Assembly: GCF_039528175.1 (NCBI RefSeq)
Contig: NZ_BAAALH010000001.1
Span: forward strand, 248,001-312,000
Reading direction: 5' to 3'
DNA length: 64,000 bases
Origin: Citricoccus alkalitolerans
GTDB lineage: Bacteria; Actinomycetota; Actinomycetes; Actinomycetales; Micrococcaceae
Under the pieces are notes generated by a model. It was not told the DNA's origin and searched no databases. It worked only from the letters and a program-made list of their open reading frames with translations. This document shows positions 1-8,800 of this stretch, in pieces. The number at the start of each line of letters is the position of its first letter. Position 1 is the first letter of the stretch. Made by a program: the position numbers and the translations under genes.

Positions 1-1
1 C

Positions 2-262
2 GGGGGCTTGGCTGGCGGATCCGGCGTGCACTGGGACGTCGCCGTACTGGACCTGGCTTCGGGTGAACGGACCGTGATCGGGCTCGGGCGCGGGATCGAC
101 GACCAGCTGGAGTGGCTGGACGAGGACACTCTCCTCAACGGCCTGCCCCGCGAGGACGCCGGCTGGGATGCGGGGACGCAATCCCTCCATGCTCCGTTCA
201 CGTTGCACTCCTACCGTGTGCCTATGACAAGCCGAGCGCGACCGATGACCCAACGCATGTGA
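2..262 (+). pseudogene. Truncated paralogue of the propeller-like exported protein at 4511-5563
   Basis: The frame is open at the window edge, so the 5' part is missing or lies outside. About 51 residues (roughly bases 23-175, from SGVHWDVA to EDAGWDA) match the C-terminal region of the protein at 4511-5563 with about 43 of 51 identities, including the shared stretch GIDDQLEWLDEDTLL. After that the similarity stops abruptly: the next 30 residues look unlike the intact copy, which continues with a DVFRLDAEAM segment. The call is therefore a truncated duplicate joined to unrelated sequence. If upstream sequence outside the window encodes the rest, it could be an intact paralogue with a different C-terminus, but the frameshifted and stop-containing genes just downstream favour decay. 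Confidence 0.55.
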
Positions 263-690
263 TGGTCCATTGCCATTGGCTATGTCCTGTGCTGGATCGT
301 AGGACTCATCATCGGGGGGGCGGCGCTCTCAACCGACGCTGACGCTGCGGACGTGAACGCCGAATTCGGCGGGTCCCTGCCGTATCTCACCGTCGCGGTG
401 CTCGTGCACGGCATCGCTGCCGTCGTCTGGGAGTTCATCCCCCGCATTGACGGTGTCAAGATGCTCGTTCTCGCCGGACTCATCGCCGTCGTGCAGCGTG
501 GTAACCTCCCTCGGCGCGTCGCCTTGACGGCCCTCTCGGCTGGTGCCTGCCTTGCGCTGTTGCTTTCCGGGATCGGCTATCTCGCTTTGAATCCGCTCCT
601 GATGGAATCGGCCGCAGCGTCGCTCCCACTTCTGTTGATCTGGGCTCTCGTTGCCACTGCCGGACCAGTCGCAGGCGATCTCGATGCCGG
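262..690 (+). pseudogene. Frameshifted multi-spanning membrane protein, function unknown
   Basis: The frame from 263 to about 690 encodes strongly hydrophobic stretches: IAIGYVLCWIVGLIIGG, LTVAVLVHGIAAVVW, VKMLVLAGLIAVV, ALTALSAGACLALLLSGIGY and LPLLLIWALVATAG, so four or five membrane segments. There is no ATG, GTG or TTG before the first of them because a stop lies at 260-262. Removing a single C from the run after ATG at 262-264 would give MVIAIGYVLCW in the right frame, so a one-base insertion (or a sequencing error) has probably removed the start. A shorter product could start at GTG 353 but would lose the first membrane segment. Beyond about 690 the frame runs antisense through a methyltransferase remnant, so the 3' end is also lost. 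No family recognised. Confidence 0.45.
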
Positions 691-990
691 TGAATCGGGC
701 CGAAGCCAGGTCTCCGGTGAATGCATCCGCGGTCCGGAGGTGGAGCACCGATGTGTAGACCCGGTCGGCGGAATCGCGGCTGTATCACCCTCGACCCAGT
801 ACAGGCGGTCGGCGTCGTGTCGGCTACGAGCGAACGCAAGCATGGTCGGACTCGGGTCGAGCCGCATGACCAACGTCCCCGGTCAGTACAACTAGGTCAG
901 CAGGCCCGTGCCGCAACCCAGGTCGACGATCGAGCTGGCGTCCGGCAGGTCGGCCAGCGCCCGGTAAAACGCGTGATCCGGCAAAAGGGC
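680..990 (-). pseudogene. Remnant of a class I SAM-dependent methyltransferase
   Basis: On the minus strand, bases about 990-893 read ALADLPDASSIVDLGCGTG followed by LLT, a textbook SAM-binding motif I. The frame then meets a TAG and a TGA before resuming as RLDPSPTMLAFARS and RLYWVEGDTAAIP, which look like the following beta2-alpha and motif II/III segments of the same family. The C-terminal part then drifts out of frame (a sister frame reads DSADRVYTSVLHLRTADAF). Two in-frame stops, no clear start and no intact C-terminus make this a pseudogene. The borders are approximate. Confidence 0.6.
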
Positions 991-1030
991 CCAGGAGGCC
1001 GTTCAAGGTCCCCTGGGCCCGTGCAGGGAC

Positions 1031-1195
1031 TCAGTAGTTGGCCGGCGGGTCAGATGCGGGGAACGACTCCTCGACCTGTTCGTCCAACTCCTGCTCCGTC
1101 TGCGGGCCGGTCGTGGACCGGTCACCTTCAGTGGATCGGTTCTCGTCGCGGCGCTCCTCCTCGGAAGCAACCGGGTCGAGTGGATCAGTGCTCAT
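1031..1195 (-). CDS. Small acidic protein with ESFPASDPPA C-terminal motif
   Basis: A 54-residue, highly charged protein (rich in D/E/S/T) ending in VEESFPASDPPANY. Short proteins with this ESFPASDPP ending occur widely in actinobacteria and some proteobacteria; the function is not known to me. Start chosen at 1195 because AGGAGG lies 5 bases upstream of that ATG; an ATG one codon earlier (1198) leaves only 2 bases. A longer reading from 1252 would place the Shine-Dalgarno inside the gene. It follows the gene at 1224-1694 by 28 bases on the same strand, so the two are likely co-transcribed. Confidence 0.7.
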   Translation of the reverse strand: MSTDPLDPVASEEERRDENRSTEGDRSTTGPQTEQELDEQVEESFPASDPPANY

Positions 1196-1223
1196 CATGT
1201 CCTCCTGGAAAGTGGTCGGGTCT

Positions 1224-1694
1224 TCAGTCTGCACTAGTCGGAAGTGCTTCATGGTGGGGCTGGCCGGTTGAGCGGCGCCTCTCTTTCATCTCCGCCTCGT
1301 GCAGGTGGCGCCTACCCCCGGCCAACTCGCTCCTGGCCTGCTGTTCCACGTCTTTGAACGCGGAGTAGTAGTGGTCGTCGTAGTCCTCGACGATCTGAAA
1401 CGTCCACCGGCCGTGGATGACATTGCGGCCGATGATGTCCTGCTCGACCCGCTGGGCGACGTCTGCATGGCCGGCGGTGCGGAGCAGACTCACGGCCTCA
1501 TCCAGCGCAAGGTCCGCGGTCCCCGTCAGCCGGTGGAATCCGTAGAGCAGGCCACGGGCGTGCTCCACAACCTCCAATGCCTCAGAGAGTTTGCCGAGGG
1601 CCTCGACAGTCGCGTCACTGACGCCTGGTGGACGCCGGTGCTTCGCGTCGGGGCCGCCGGGTGACGGGCGATGATCTCCAGCGTGATCGGACAT
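1224..1694 (-). CDS. Conserved actinobacterial hypothetical protein
   Basis: A 156-residue soluble protein with no signal peptide or membrane segment. The central region (LSEALEVVEHARGLLYGFH, then TADLALDEAVSLL) is predicted helical, and the C-terminal part contains GRWTFQIVEDYDDHYYSAF followed by HLHEAEMKERRR. I recognise this C-terminal pattern from unnamed actinobacterial proteins but know no function. The ATG at 1694 is the most family-like start; the frame is open to 1754, but no convincing Shine-Dalgarno decides between starts. The small gene at 1031-1195 lies directly downstream. Confidence 0.7.
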   Translation of the reverse strand: MSDHAGDHRPSPGGPDAKHRRPPGVSDATVEALGKLSEALEVVEHARGLLYGFHRLTGTADLALDEAVSLLRTAGHADVAQRVEQDIIGRNVIHGRWTFQIVEDYDDHYYSAFKDVEQQARSELAGGRRHLHEAEMKERRRSTGQPHHEALPTSAD

Positions 1695-1726
1695 GACGCC
1701 ATCATGGCAAGGATCGCCCCGCAATT

Positions 1727-1891
1727 TCACGTGTTGGGGAACAGTCGTCCCCATTCACGCACGGTCTGGTCGAAGAGCGCCACGGGGTCCGAGTCCACCC
1801 CGTCGTATTCGTCCCGGGCAGAGGACTGCCACGCGACGCGCCAGGATGCCGTCACGACCTCCGCCAGCAGGAGGATCTGTGCCAGTGCCAG
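1727..1891 (-). pseudogene. Possible C-terminal fragment of an unidentified gene
   Basis: The minus frame ending at 1727 reads LALAQILLLAEVVTASWRVA then DEYDGVDSDPVALFDQTV and REWGRLFPNT, which has protein-like composition and amphipathic character. There is no ATG or TTG upstream before a stop near 1965; only an internal GTG could start it. A neighbouring frame just upstream reads HAFIRPTAGMEPEV and IGTHAVVWHWH, so a frameshift may split one old gene. The rest of the interval 1892-2195 shows nothing I can identify apart from a possible promoter at 2117-2122. Confidence 0.3.
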
Positions 1892-2116
1892 ACCACGGCA
1901 TGGGTGCCGATCCGGACTTCGGGTTCCATGCCAGCCGTCGGCCGGATGAAGGCATGGGAGGGCTCACGAATACGGTGATCCGCGCGGAAAACAAGTACCG
2001 CTGCACACCGTATACGTGGGGACGCGAGTAGAGGGTTGTGCAGATCACGTGATTGCCGGTCAGCCCCTAGACCACAGTAGGGGTGCGGCACTCTGGGAAG
2101 GCCTGGTGGCCCGACC

Positions 2117-2122
2117 TAGTCT
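2117..2122 (+). promoter_or_regulatory. Possible -10 box for the gene at 2196
   Basis: TAGTCT fits the actinobacterial TAnnnT -10 pattern, with transcription expected near 2129 and a leader of about 65 bases. No clear -35 is visible. Confidence 0.3.
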
Positions 2123-2195
2123 GGCATCAGAGCAGGAACCCCCGGGTCTTCCGGGCCCCGGTGCGTAACAGTACCCAGCGGCTGGAGGACACTGC

Positions 2196-3020
2196 TTGAC
2201 CGTCCGTCTCAACCGTCCAGGAGTCCTCATGAACGTCCGCCGATGGGCCACCGGCGCCGCCGTCCTGGTGATCCTGGCCATGCTGGCCGTCCTGATCGTC
2301 CACTTCGCCAATCCATCCCAACCGGTAGCGGCTGACGACTACAAAGGGCATCCGGCGTCGTCGACGCCGACCACGCAGGCCCCAACGGCGCCCGCCGGAA
2401 CCGACGATGCCGCAGGTAGTACCGGCGCGGACGGGTCGGCGGGCCAAGGTGTGGCGGGAGCCGGCACGGACCGGAGCACGGCCTCCGGGGCCTCCTCCAT
2501 GGCCTCCCAGGATGCCGTGGGCGAGGATCCTGCCGCTCCGGGTGACCGCCCCACGTGGAACCCTGCGGCCGACGCCCCGGAGGGCGCGGACCAGGAACCC
2601 AAGGTGCCCAACGGCCTCGGGACCGAGCCGTACCGGCTGCCCGATTCCGCGGAACGGCAACCGGCCCTGACCGAGGTTCCCGATGCCGCGGCGGCCGAGC
2701 ACGAACTCGTGGCAGGATTCCCCGAGCATGCGGTTCCGGTCCCCAACGACGTCGACATCCAGTCCTCCTCCGTGGCCACCCAAGGCCAGCGTGTCTTCGT
2801 CGGCGTGAACGCACTCAGCAGCGCCAACCCGGAGGCTGTCCTCGACTACTACGTCCGGCATTGCGAATCGCTCGCGTGGCCGACCGACCGTCCCACGTTG
2901 GACGACGGAACACCGCAGGTCCAGTGTGGTTTCGGCCCGGATGTGCTGACCGTCACCGCATCGTTGTCGTCCACCGGCAGGGTGGACCTGTCAGTATCCG
3001 GCTCCTTCGAAGTCCGATAG
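2196..3020 (+). CDS. Membrane-anchored exported protein with disordered linker, function unknown
   Basis: A 274-residue protein with one N-terminal membrane segment (about residues 19-36, GAAVLVILAMLAVLIVHF), a roughly 130-residue disordered linker rich in A/G/S/T/P/D, and a C-terminal folded region (about 175-274) with two cysteines (YYVRHCES, QVQCGFGP) and alternating beta-like strands. It probably acts outside the membrane. Two starts compete: TTG at 2196 with GGAGG 7 bases upstream, and ATG at 2229 (MNVRRWATG) with AGGAG 5 bases upstream; the shorter form gives a cleaner N-terminus. It is followed after 108 bases by the MFS gene on the same strand. No family recognised. Confidence 0.75.
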   Translation: MTVRLNRPGVLMNVRRWATGAAVLVILAMLAVLIVHFANPSQPVAADDYKGHPASSTPTTQAPTAPAGTDDAAGSTGADGSAGQGVAGAGTDRSTASGASSMASQDAVGEDPAAPGDRPTWNPAADAPEGADQEPKVPNGLGTEPYRLPDSAERQPALTEVPDAAAAEHELVAGFPEHAVPVPNDVDIQSSSVATQGQRVFVGVNALSSANPEAVLDYYVRHCESLAWPTDRPTLDDGTPQVQCGFGPDVLTVTASLSSTGRVDLSVSGSFEVR

Positions 3021-3128
3021 TCGGTGGCATCCAACTGGCCACCCGATGCCGGCCACCTCACGCAGGGTCCACCAGCACACGCGCTGACACGCACCACAAC
3101 GCCACGCACCAGAAACTGAGGGGACGGA

Positions 3129-4514
3129 ATGTACATTTCTCTGGCCGGATTCCGGGGTCCTGACCAATCTCCGGCCGACGGGGTCGATGCCGCCGAGAGC
3201 GCCTTGAGCGAAGAGCCCGTGACGCCGGGATCGGACACGGGACCTTCGGATCCCGCCATACGCCGGAAGGTGGCCTTCCGGGTTGCCCCCACCGTCGTGG
3301 CCCTCGGCATGGTCAGTCTGCTGACGGACGTGTCCTCCGAGTCCGTGGCAGCCGTCCTGCCGCTCTATGTCACCGGCGCACTCGGGCTGTCCATGGTGGC
3401 CTACGGATTCCTCGAGGGCCTGCACCAGGGCGTGAGCGCGGTGGTGAGGATCGCCGCCGGCTACGCCGCGGACCGGACGGACAAGCCCAAGGCCATCGCG
3501 GTGACCGGCTATGGGCTGTCCATGTTGACGAGAGTAGGCCTGCTGTTCGTGCAGGGCTTCGCGGGGATCGCCGTCCTGGTCGGGATCGACCGGGTCGGCA
3601 AGGGCATCCGCACCGCCCCTCGTGACGCCATGATCCAGGAGGTCTCCCAACCTGAGCACCTGGCCCGCTCCTTCGGAGTTCACCGCATGCTGGACACCAT
3701 CGGTGCCACCATCGGGCCGTTGCTGGCCTTCGTGGTGCTGTTGCTGGTCCCGGAGGGCTATCGCGTGGTCTTCGCCGTCTCCCTCGCCGCCGCCCTGATC
3801 GGCGTGGCGGCACTGATCCTCTTCGTCCCCAACGTCCGGTTCAGAAGAACCACCACCACCCGAATCACGACGCCGGCTGCACCAGTCCCGGCGGCCGCGG
3901 AGAACTCGCCGGTAGTCCGGCCCCGCACGCTACCGTCCCGCGCACCCCGGCGCCCGCGCTGGCGCACCCTGGACGGTCCCCTCAAGCGGCTCCTGGTGGC
4001 CGCGGGCGCATTGGGCCTGCTCACCGTGGGAGACGGGTTCATCTACCTGGCCATCATGTCCCACGGTCACCTCGATCCGCTGTGGTTCCCCCTGCTGTTC
4101 GTCGGCACCAACGCCGTCTTCCTGCTGCTGGCCATCCCGGTGGGCAGGATCGCTGATCGAACCTCGCGCGCCGCGGTCCTGATCGGCGGGCACCTGTTCC
4201 TGGCCGGCGCCTACCTCGCGGCGGCGATGGGCGGGAGTTGGATCGCACTCGGGCTGGCGCTGCTGATGCTGGGGATCTTCTATGCGGCCACGGACGGAGT
4301 CCTCGCCGCGCTCGCCGGTCAGCTGTCCCCAGAGGGCAGGACTGCCACGGGTATCGGGGCCGCCCAGACCGTCGTCGCTGTCACCCGGCTTGTGGCTTCC
4401 ACCGCTTTCGGGGCGCTGTGGGTGCTGTTCGGTGCCGTGCCCACCATGGCGGGCGCCGCCGTCGTGCTGGTGTTGGTGCTGCCGCTGGCGTGGTGGCTGG
4501 TGGTCCGGAAGTGA
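3129..4514 (+). CDS. MFS transporter
   Basis: A 461-residue major facilitator protein with about 12 membrane segments. After a 50-residue cytoplasmic N-terminus, segment 1 carries ALGMVSLLTDVSSESVAAVL and the loop between segments 2 and 3 has AAGYAADRTDKPKAIAV, the usual MFS A-like motif with basic residues. IDRVGKGIRTAPRDAMIQ resembles a motif of a poorly characterised drug/metabolite MFS group (SSES-containing); the substrate is unknown. A charged loop of about 60 residues (near 240-290) separates the halves. The next gene begins inside its stop codon (GTGA overlap at 4511), so the two products are translationally coupled and may work together. Confidence 0.88.
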   Translation: MYISLAGFRGPDQSPADGVDAAESALSEEPVTPGSDTGPSDPAIRRKVAFRVAPTVVALGMVSLLTDVSSESVAAVLPLYVTGALGLSMVAYGFLEGLHQGVSAVVRIAAGYAADRTDKPKAIAVTGYGLSMLTRVGLLFVQGFAGIAVLVGIDRVGKGIRTAPRDAMIQEVSQPEHLARSFGVHRMLDTIGATIGPLLAFVVLLLVPEGYRVVFAVSLAAALIGVAALILFVPNVRFRRTTTTRITTPAAPVPAAAENSPVVRPRTLPSRAPRRPRWRTLDGPLKRLLVAAGALGLLTVGDGFIYLAIMSHGHLDPLWFPLLFVGTNAVFLLLAIPVGRIADRTSRAAVLIGGHLFLAGAYLAAAMGGSWIALGLALLMLGIFYAATDGVLAALAGQLSPEGRTATGIGAAQTVVAVTRLVASTAFGALWVLFGAVPTMAGAAVVLVLVLPLAWWLVVRK

Positions 4515-5563
4515 GTGCGCTGTCCACTCGATCCAAGTGGCTCGTCCTGACGGGCGTGGCGACCGTGTCCATCGGAGTGGCCGGTGTCTACGGGGTCCAG
4601 GCCCTGCAGGACCACGAGCACCGGACCACCGGTTCCTCGGCGGCCGACGTCTCGGCCGAACTGCCCACCGGCCCGCACATCACCTTCCGCAATACCGCGT
4701 CGGGTGAGGGATACGGCATGGTGTCTTCCGTGGCCTTGTCCGATCCGGACGGACCACGCCAGGTCAGCGGCCAGGCCTGCGATCGCGTGGACGTGGCGGG
4801 GGAGTACCTGTCCTGCCTGCGGACCCTGCGCGGGATTCCCACCACGTTCGAGACCCAGGTCTACGACTATGGCCAGAACCTCGGCGGCAACCCGGTCGCC
4901 ACCTGGCCGCTCGCCGGAATTCCCAGCCGTACCCGGGTCTCCGACGACGGACTGGTCGCCACCACCGCGTTCGTCACCGGGCACTCCTACGCGGCGGATT
5001 CCTTCTCTACCGACACCACCGTCAGGGGAGTCAAGGGCTCGGACGGTCAGGACTACGGGAACCTTCAGGACTTCGACATCACCGTGGACGGCAAACCACT
5101 GGTGGCCATCGATCGCAATGTCTGGGGCATGACCTTCGCCGGCGGCAACCGCTTCTACGCCACCGTGGCCTCCGGTGGGACCACCTGGCTCATGGAGGGC
5201 GACCTCGAGAAGAGGACCATGGCGTCGTTGGCGACCAACGCGGAGTGTCCCTCAGTTTCCCCGGACGGGCGCACGGTGGCCTTTAAGGTCCGCCGTGGGA
5301 ACGACGGGGACATGATCGGTTCCAGCAGCGTGCACTGGGACGTCGCCTTCATGGATGTGGCCAGCGGCGAGCGGACCGTCATTGAGCTCGACCGCGGCAT
5401 CGACGACCAACTGGAATGGTTGGACGAGGACACGCTCCTGTACGGCCTGCCCCGCGAGGACGCCAACTGGGATGCAGACGTTTTCCGGTTGGACGCCGAG
5501 GCGATGGCCGAACCCGAGTTGTTCATCGAGCACGCCTGGTCGCCGTCCGTCGTGAACGACTGA
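4511..5563 (+). CDS. Exported beta-propeller-like (TolB/WD40-type) protein
   Basis: A 350-residue protein with an N-terminal membrane/signal segment (WLVLTGVATVSIGVAGVYGV) and propeller-like repeats in which short strands end in DG or SG: VSDDGLVATTAF, CPSVSPDGRTVAFKV and WLDEDTLLYGLPRED. Such proteins fold as TolB-like propellers; no catalytic motif is visible. The GTG at 4511 is chosen because it overlaps the stop of the MFS gene and directly precedes the hydrophobic N-terminus; reading further upstream would only re-read the MFS gene in another frame. The C-terminal third is duplicated as a truncated copy at 2-175. Partner role with the MFS protein is inference. Confidence 0.8.
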   Translation: MSALSTRSKWLVLTGVATVSIGVAGVYGVQALQDHEHRTTGSSAADVSAELPTGPHITFRNTASGEGYGMVSSVALSDPDGPRQVSGQACDRVDVAGEYLSCLRTLRGIPTTFETQVYDYGQNLGGNPVATWPLAGIPSRTRVSDDGLVATTAFVTGHSYAADSFSTDTTVRGVKGSDGQDYGNLQDFDITVDGKPLVAIDRNVWGMTFAGGNRFYATVASGGTTWLMEGDLEKRTMASLATNAECPSVSPDGRTVAFKVRRGNDGDMIGSSSVHWDVAFMDVASGERTVIELDRGIDDQLEWLDEDTLLYGLPREDANWDADVFRLDAEAMAEPELFIEHAWSPSVVND

Positions 5564-5755
5564 GCTCCTGGCCGTTGCGAACCACCAGGCAACGTCCGGG
5601 AGATGTGAGACCCCCGGGAAGAAAAGTTTGGACAAAGGTCCACTACCGGACGCTGTCGACCGCATCTTAAGCTCAAAGGGCCCCATGAGACGGTGCACAC
5701 GGATCGGACGGTGGAACTAGCCCGGGGGGATACGGGCCCGCCAATCCAGTATCCG

Positions 5756-5788
5756 CTGAGAGGCGGTGGCCTAGCCACCGCCTCTCAG
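5756..5788. terminator. Bidirectional hairpin terminator
   Basis: A perfect 15-bp stem (CTGAGAGGCGGTGGC and its complement) with a 3-base loop lies between convergent genes ending at 5563 and 5834. There is no T tract in either direction, as is common in high-GC actinobacteria. Confidence 0.75.
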
Positions 5789-5833
5789 GTGTTTAGCGGC
5801 CCAGGGGCCTTTCTACTGTGACGTGCTCTCCGC

Positions 5834-8800
5834 TCAATCCACGGTCAGGTCGTAGCGGTGCAGGAACGCGGCCACTTCACCACGGCTGATGGACCGGCCG
5901 GGCCTGAAGGTCTGGTCCTCGTAACCGATGGAGATCTCCTCGGATGCCATCCACGAGATGGCCTTGTAGTGGGCGCTGGACTCCTTCACGTCCGAGAACG
6001 TCGCCGTCCCTTCCTGGGCGGGTTTGACGGCCCGGTAGAGGAACGATGCGAACTCTCCACGGGTCACTTCCCTGCCCGGCTTGAACGATTTGTCGGCGTA
6101 CCCCGTCGTGACCCCGCTCTCCACGGCCCAGGAAATCGGGGCGAAGTGCGTGTGACTCTCCGGAACGTCAGGGAACTTCTTCTCGGTTCCGGCGGAGGGT
6201 TCATCCAAGTACCGGTAGATGAAGGCCACGGACTCGCCACGGGAGATGTCCTTGTTCTTGCCGTAGTAATTGTTCGCGTAGCCGTTCGTGATGGCCTCAC
6301 ACTGCAGCCAGCGGACGTGTTCGTAGAGTCGCGACCCGAAGACGTTGTCCGTGAAATCGCGTGCGTCACACGTGGTCGGCCCTGGAGTGGGCGTCGGCTC
6401 GGTGGGAGTCGGCGTGGGCGTCGGCTCGGTGGGAGTCGGCGTGGGCGTCGGCTCGGTCGGTGTGGGAGTGGGTGTCGGCTCGGGGGTGGGAGTCGGCGTT
6501 GGCTCGGTGGGTGTGGGTGTGGGTGTGGGTGTGGGAGTGGGAGTCGGTTCGGTCGGTGTCGGAGTGGGTGTCGGCGTCGGCGTCGGCTCGACCGAATCCG
6601 GGGCGAACCGGACGTCCACCAGGTAGTTGGTGGAGGTCGCCGTGTCCGGGAACGTGCCGCCGTAGTTGTACCGGCCCGCGTCGACCGGGGTCCGCAGCGG
6701 TCCCGAGATGGTCGGCTCCGCCCATTGGCCGAGCTCGGCGGAGTACTGGGTGGTCCGGTAGGACACCACATACTCCTTGCCCGTCTCCAGTCTCACCGGG
6801 GTGTCCAGGGGAGCGTGCTGCCATCCGGAGGCCGATGCGGTGCCGAAGGTGACCTCGCCCAGCAGGGTGCCGTCCGAGGCATGGAGGGCGCCGACGTGCG
6901 GACCAGGGTTTCCGGCGGCCTTGTAGAACTCGAGCCCGGTGACCGTGCCCGGCTCGGTGGTGGAGAAGGCCGTGCCCAGGGTCACGGGTTCGCCATCGTC
7001 CACCAGGGACGTCGTGGGGACCACGGATTCGGCGAGCAACCCGAAGGGGCCGTTCTCCGATGCAGCGGACACCGTCCTGAAGCTCCAGGTGTTGCCCCGG
7101 GTGACCACTTCACCGGCAGCATCGCGGGCGACCAGGGTCACGGTGTAGGGGGTTCCGTTCGCCAGGGACTTGTCCGGGGTGAACGTGGCCGTCCGTGTGG
7201 CCGCATCGTAGGATGTGGTGCCCTGCACGGCCGTGCCGGCCGACGGTGCACCCGGATCGCGGTCGCCGGTACCGGCCTTGACGGTGATGGCGACGCTCGA
7301 TGGAACGACGTCTCGGGTCAACACCGCGCTGACGGCCGTGTCCACCGGCACGGAGTTGGCCGTGTGGGCCGGCCGGGGGGTCCCTGCCGACAACGCTGCC
7401 TCGTCACCGGCTTCGAACACCGCATCCACGTAATAGTTCGTGCTGTTGTAGCTTGAGGCGGGGAATCCGCCGTTGGTGTCGTAGACACCGCCTTGGGAGA
7501 CTCCGAAGCCACCGGCGACGGTCAGCGGGGCCGCCGTGATGCCACGGTAGGCGAAGTAGTACGGGTCGGCGGCGTAGTGGCCGTTCGGAGCGGAGTAGGA
7601 CACCACGTAGGTGCTGCCGGCCTCCACCGCCACGGGCTCATTGAACTCCGTGGTCTGCCAGCCGTCGGAGCCGCCGCTGGGGAAGCTGGCCGTGGCCAGG
7701 CGGGTGCCGTCCGAAGACCACAGGGATCCGGTATGCGGGCCGGAGTTGGCGCCGCCGAGGTAGAACCGTGCGCCGGTTACCAGGCCATCCGTGGTGGGGG
7801 TGAACCGCAATCCGAGTTCGACCGGCTCCGGGTCCCCTGCGTCAGCGGTATCCGGCGTATTGGTGCCGAAGACGCTGTAGGGGCCCGTCACATCCACGGT
7901 GATGGGCGTACCGGAGGCGGGGTAGTTGGCGCTGTCGTCAATGCCCCGGACCAGCACGGTGTTCTGCCCCATGCCCTGTTGGACGTAGGTGAAGGACCAG
8001 CTCGTGGTCCCCTCGGCCAGGTTCCAGGTCGCGCCGGCATCGAGCGAGTACTCGACCCCGGCCACCTTGCCGGCAGTGGCACCGGAACCGTCCGAGGCGG
8101 TGCCCTTGATGGTCACCTTCTGGCCATGGGCCACCGCGGCGGAGGGCTCGGAGGTGACCGCCACGGTGGGCGGGGTGGAGTCCTGGGACGCCTGGGCAGC
8201 CACCAGGTCTGGCTGGAGCGTGCCGGGCTGCACGCCCATGTCAGCGAAGAGGTTGACCTGGGCTTGTTGCATGCGCTGGTCTGGGGTTGCGCCGTCACCG
8301 TCGTGCCAGTCGTCGAGGCCCCACGTCCACTGGATGCTGCCCGCGGAGAACACGAGCGCACCACTGGCGGCCTTGTACAGGGTGAGGTGGTGGGTCGTCT
8401 CGCCCGGTGCCACCACGTTGCCGAAGTCCTGCAGGTACTCGGGCACCTGTCCCGTGGTGGTGGACAGGTGGATCAGGCCCGCAGGGCGGAAGCCGTTGTC
8501 CAGGTCCTCGTTCGACTCGTAACCGACCGTGTGTGGGGCCAGAGGCTCTTCGGCCCCTGCGGCCAGGTTGGTGAGGTTGGTGCCGCGCCAGAGTCTCAGG
8601 TCGCCCTCACGGTCGTTGACCGTCACCGGGAGGTCGCCGAAGTTCACCACGTAGGCGGTTCCGGACAACGCGTTTTCCGGCTTGCCGCCGCCGTTGGCCG
8701 GAGAGGCGAACCGCGGGTCACGCCAGGTCCCCGTCCACTCGGCGGCCGGGTCGATCTTCCGGTCGGACCAAGTCTCCTTGTAGCTCACCAGGGTGCGGTA

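Noticed and set aside
577..873. An intact methyltransferase gene start at 873 on the minus strand
   Set aside because: The SAM-binding motif lies upstream of two in-frame stops, and the sequence from 873 lacks motif I, so no functional protein could be made.
4238..4510. An upstream extension of the propeller-like protein
   Set aside because: It re-reads the end of the MFS gene in another frame; the GTG at 4511 overlaps the MFS stop and precedes the signal segment.
6370..6595. A CRISPR-like array
   Set aside because: The periodicity is a Pro-Thr coding minisatellite in frame with the surface protein; there are no unique spacers of constant length.
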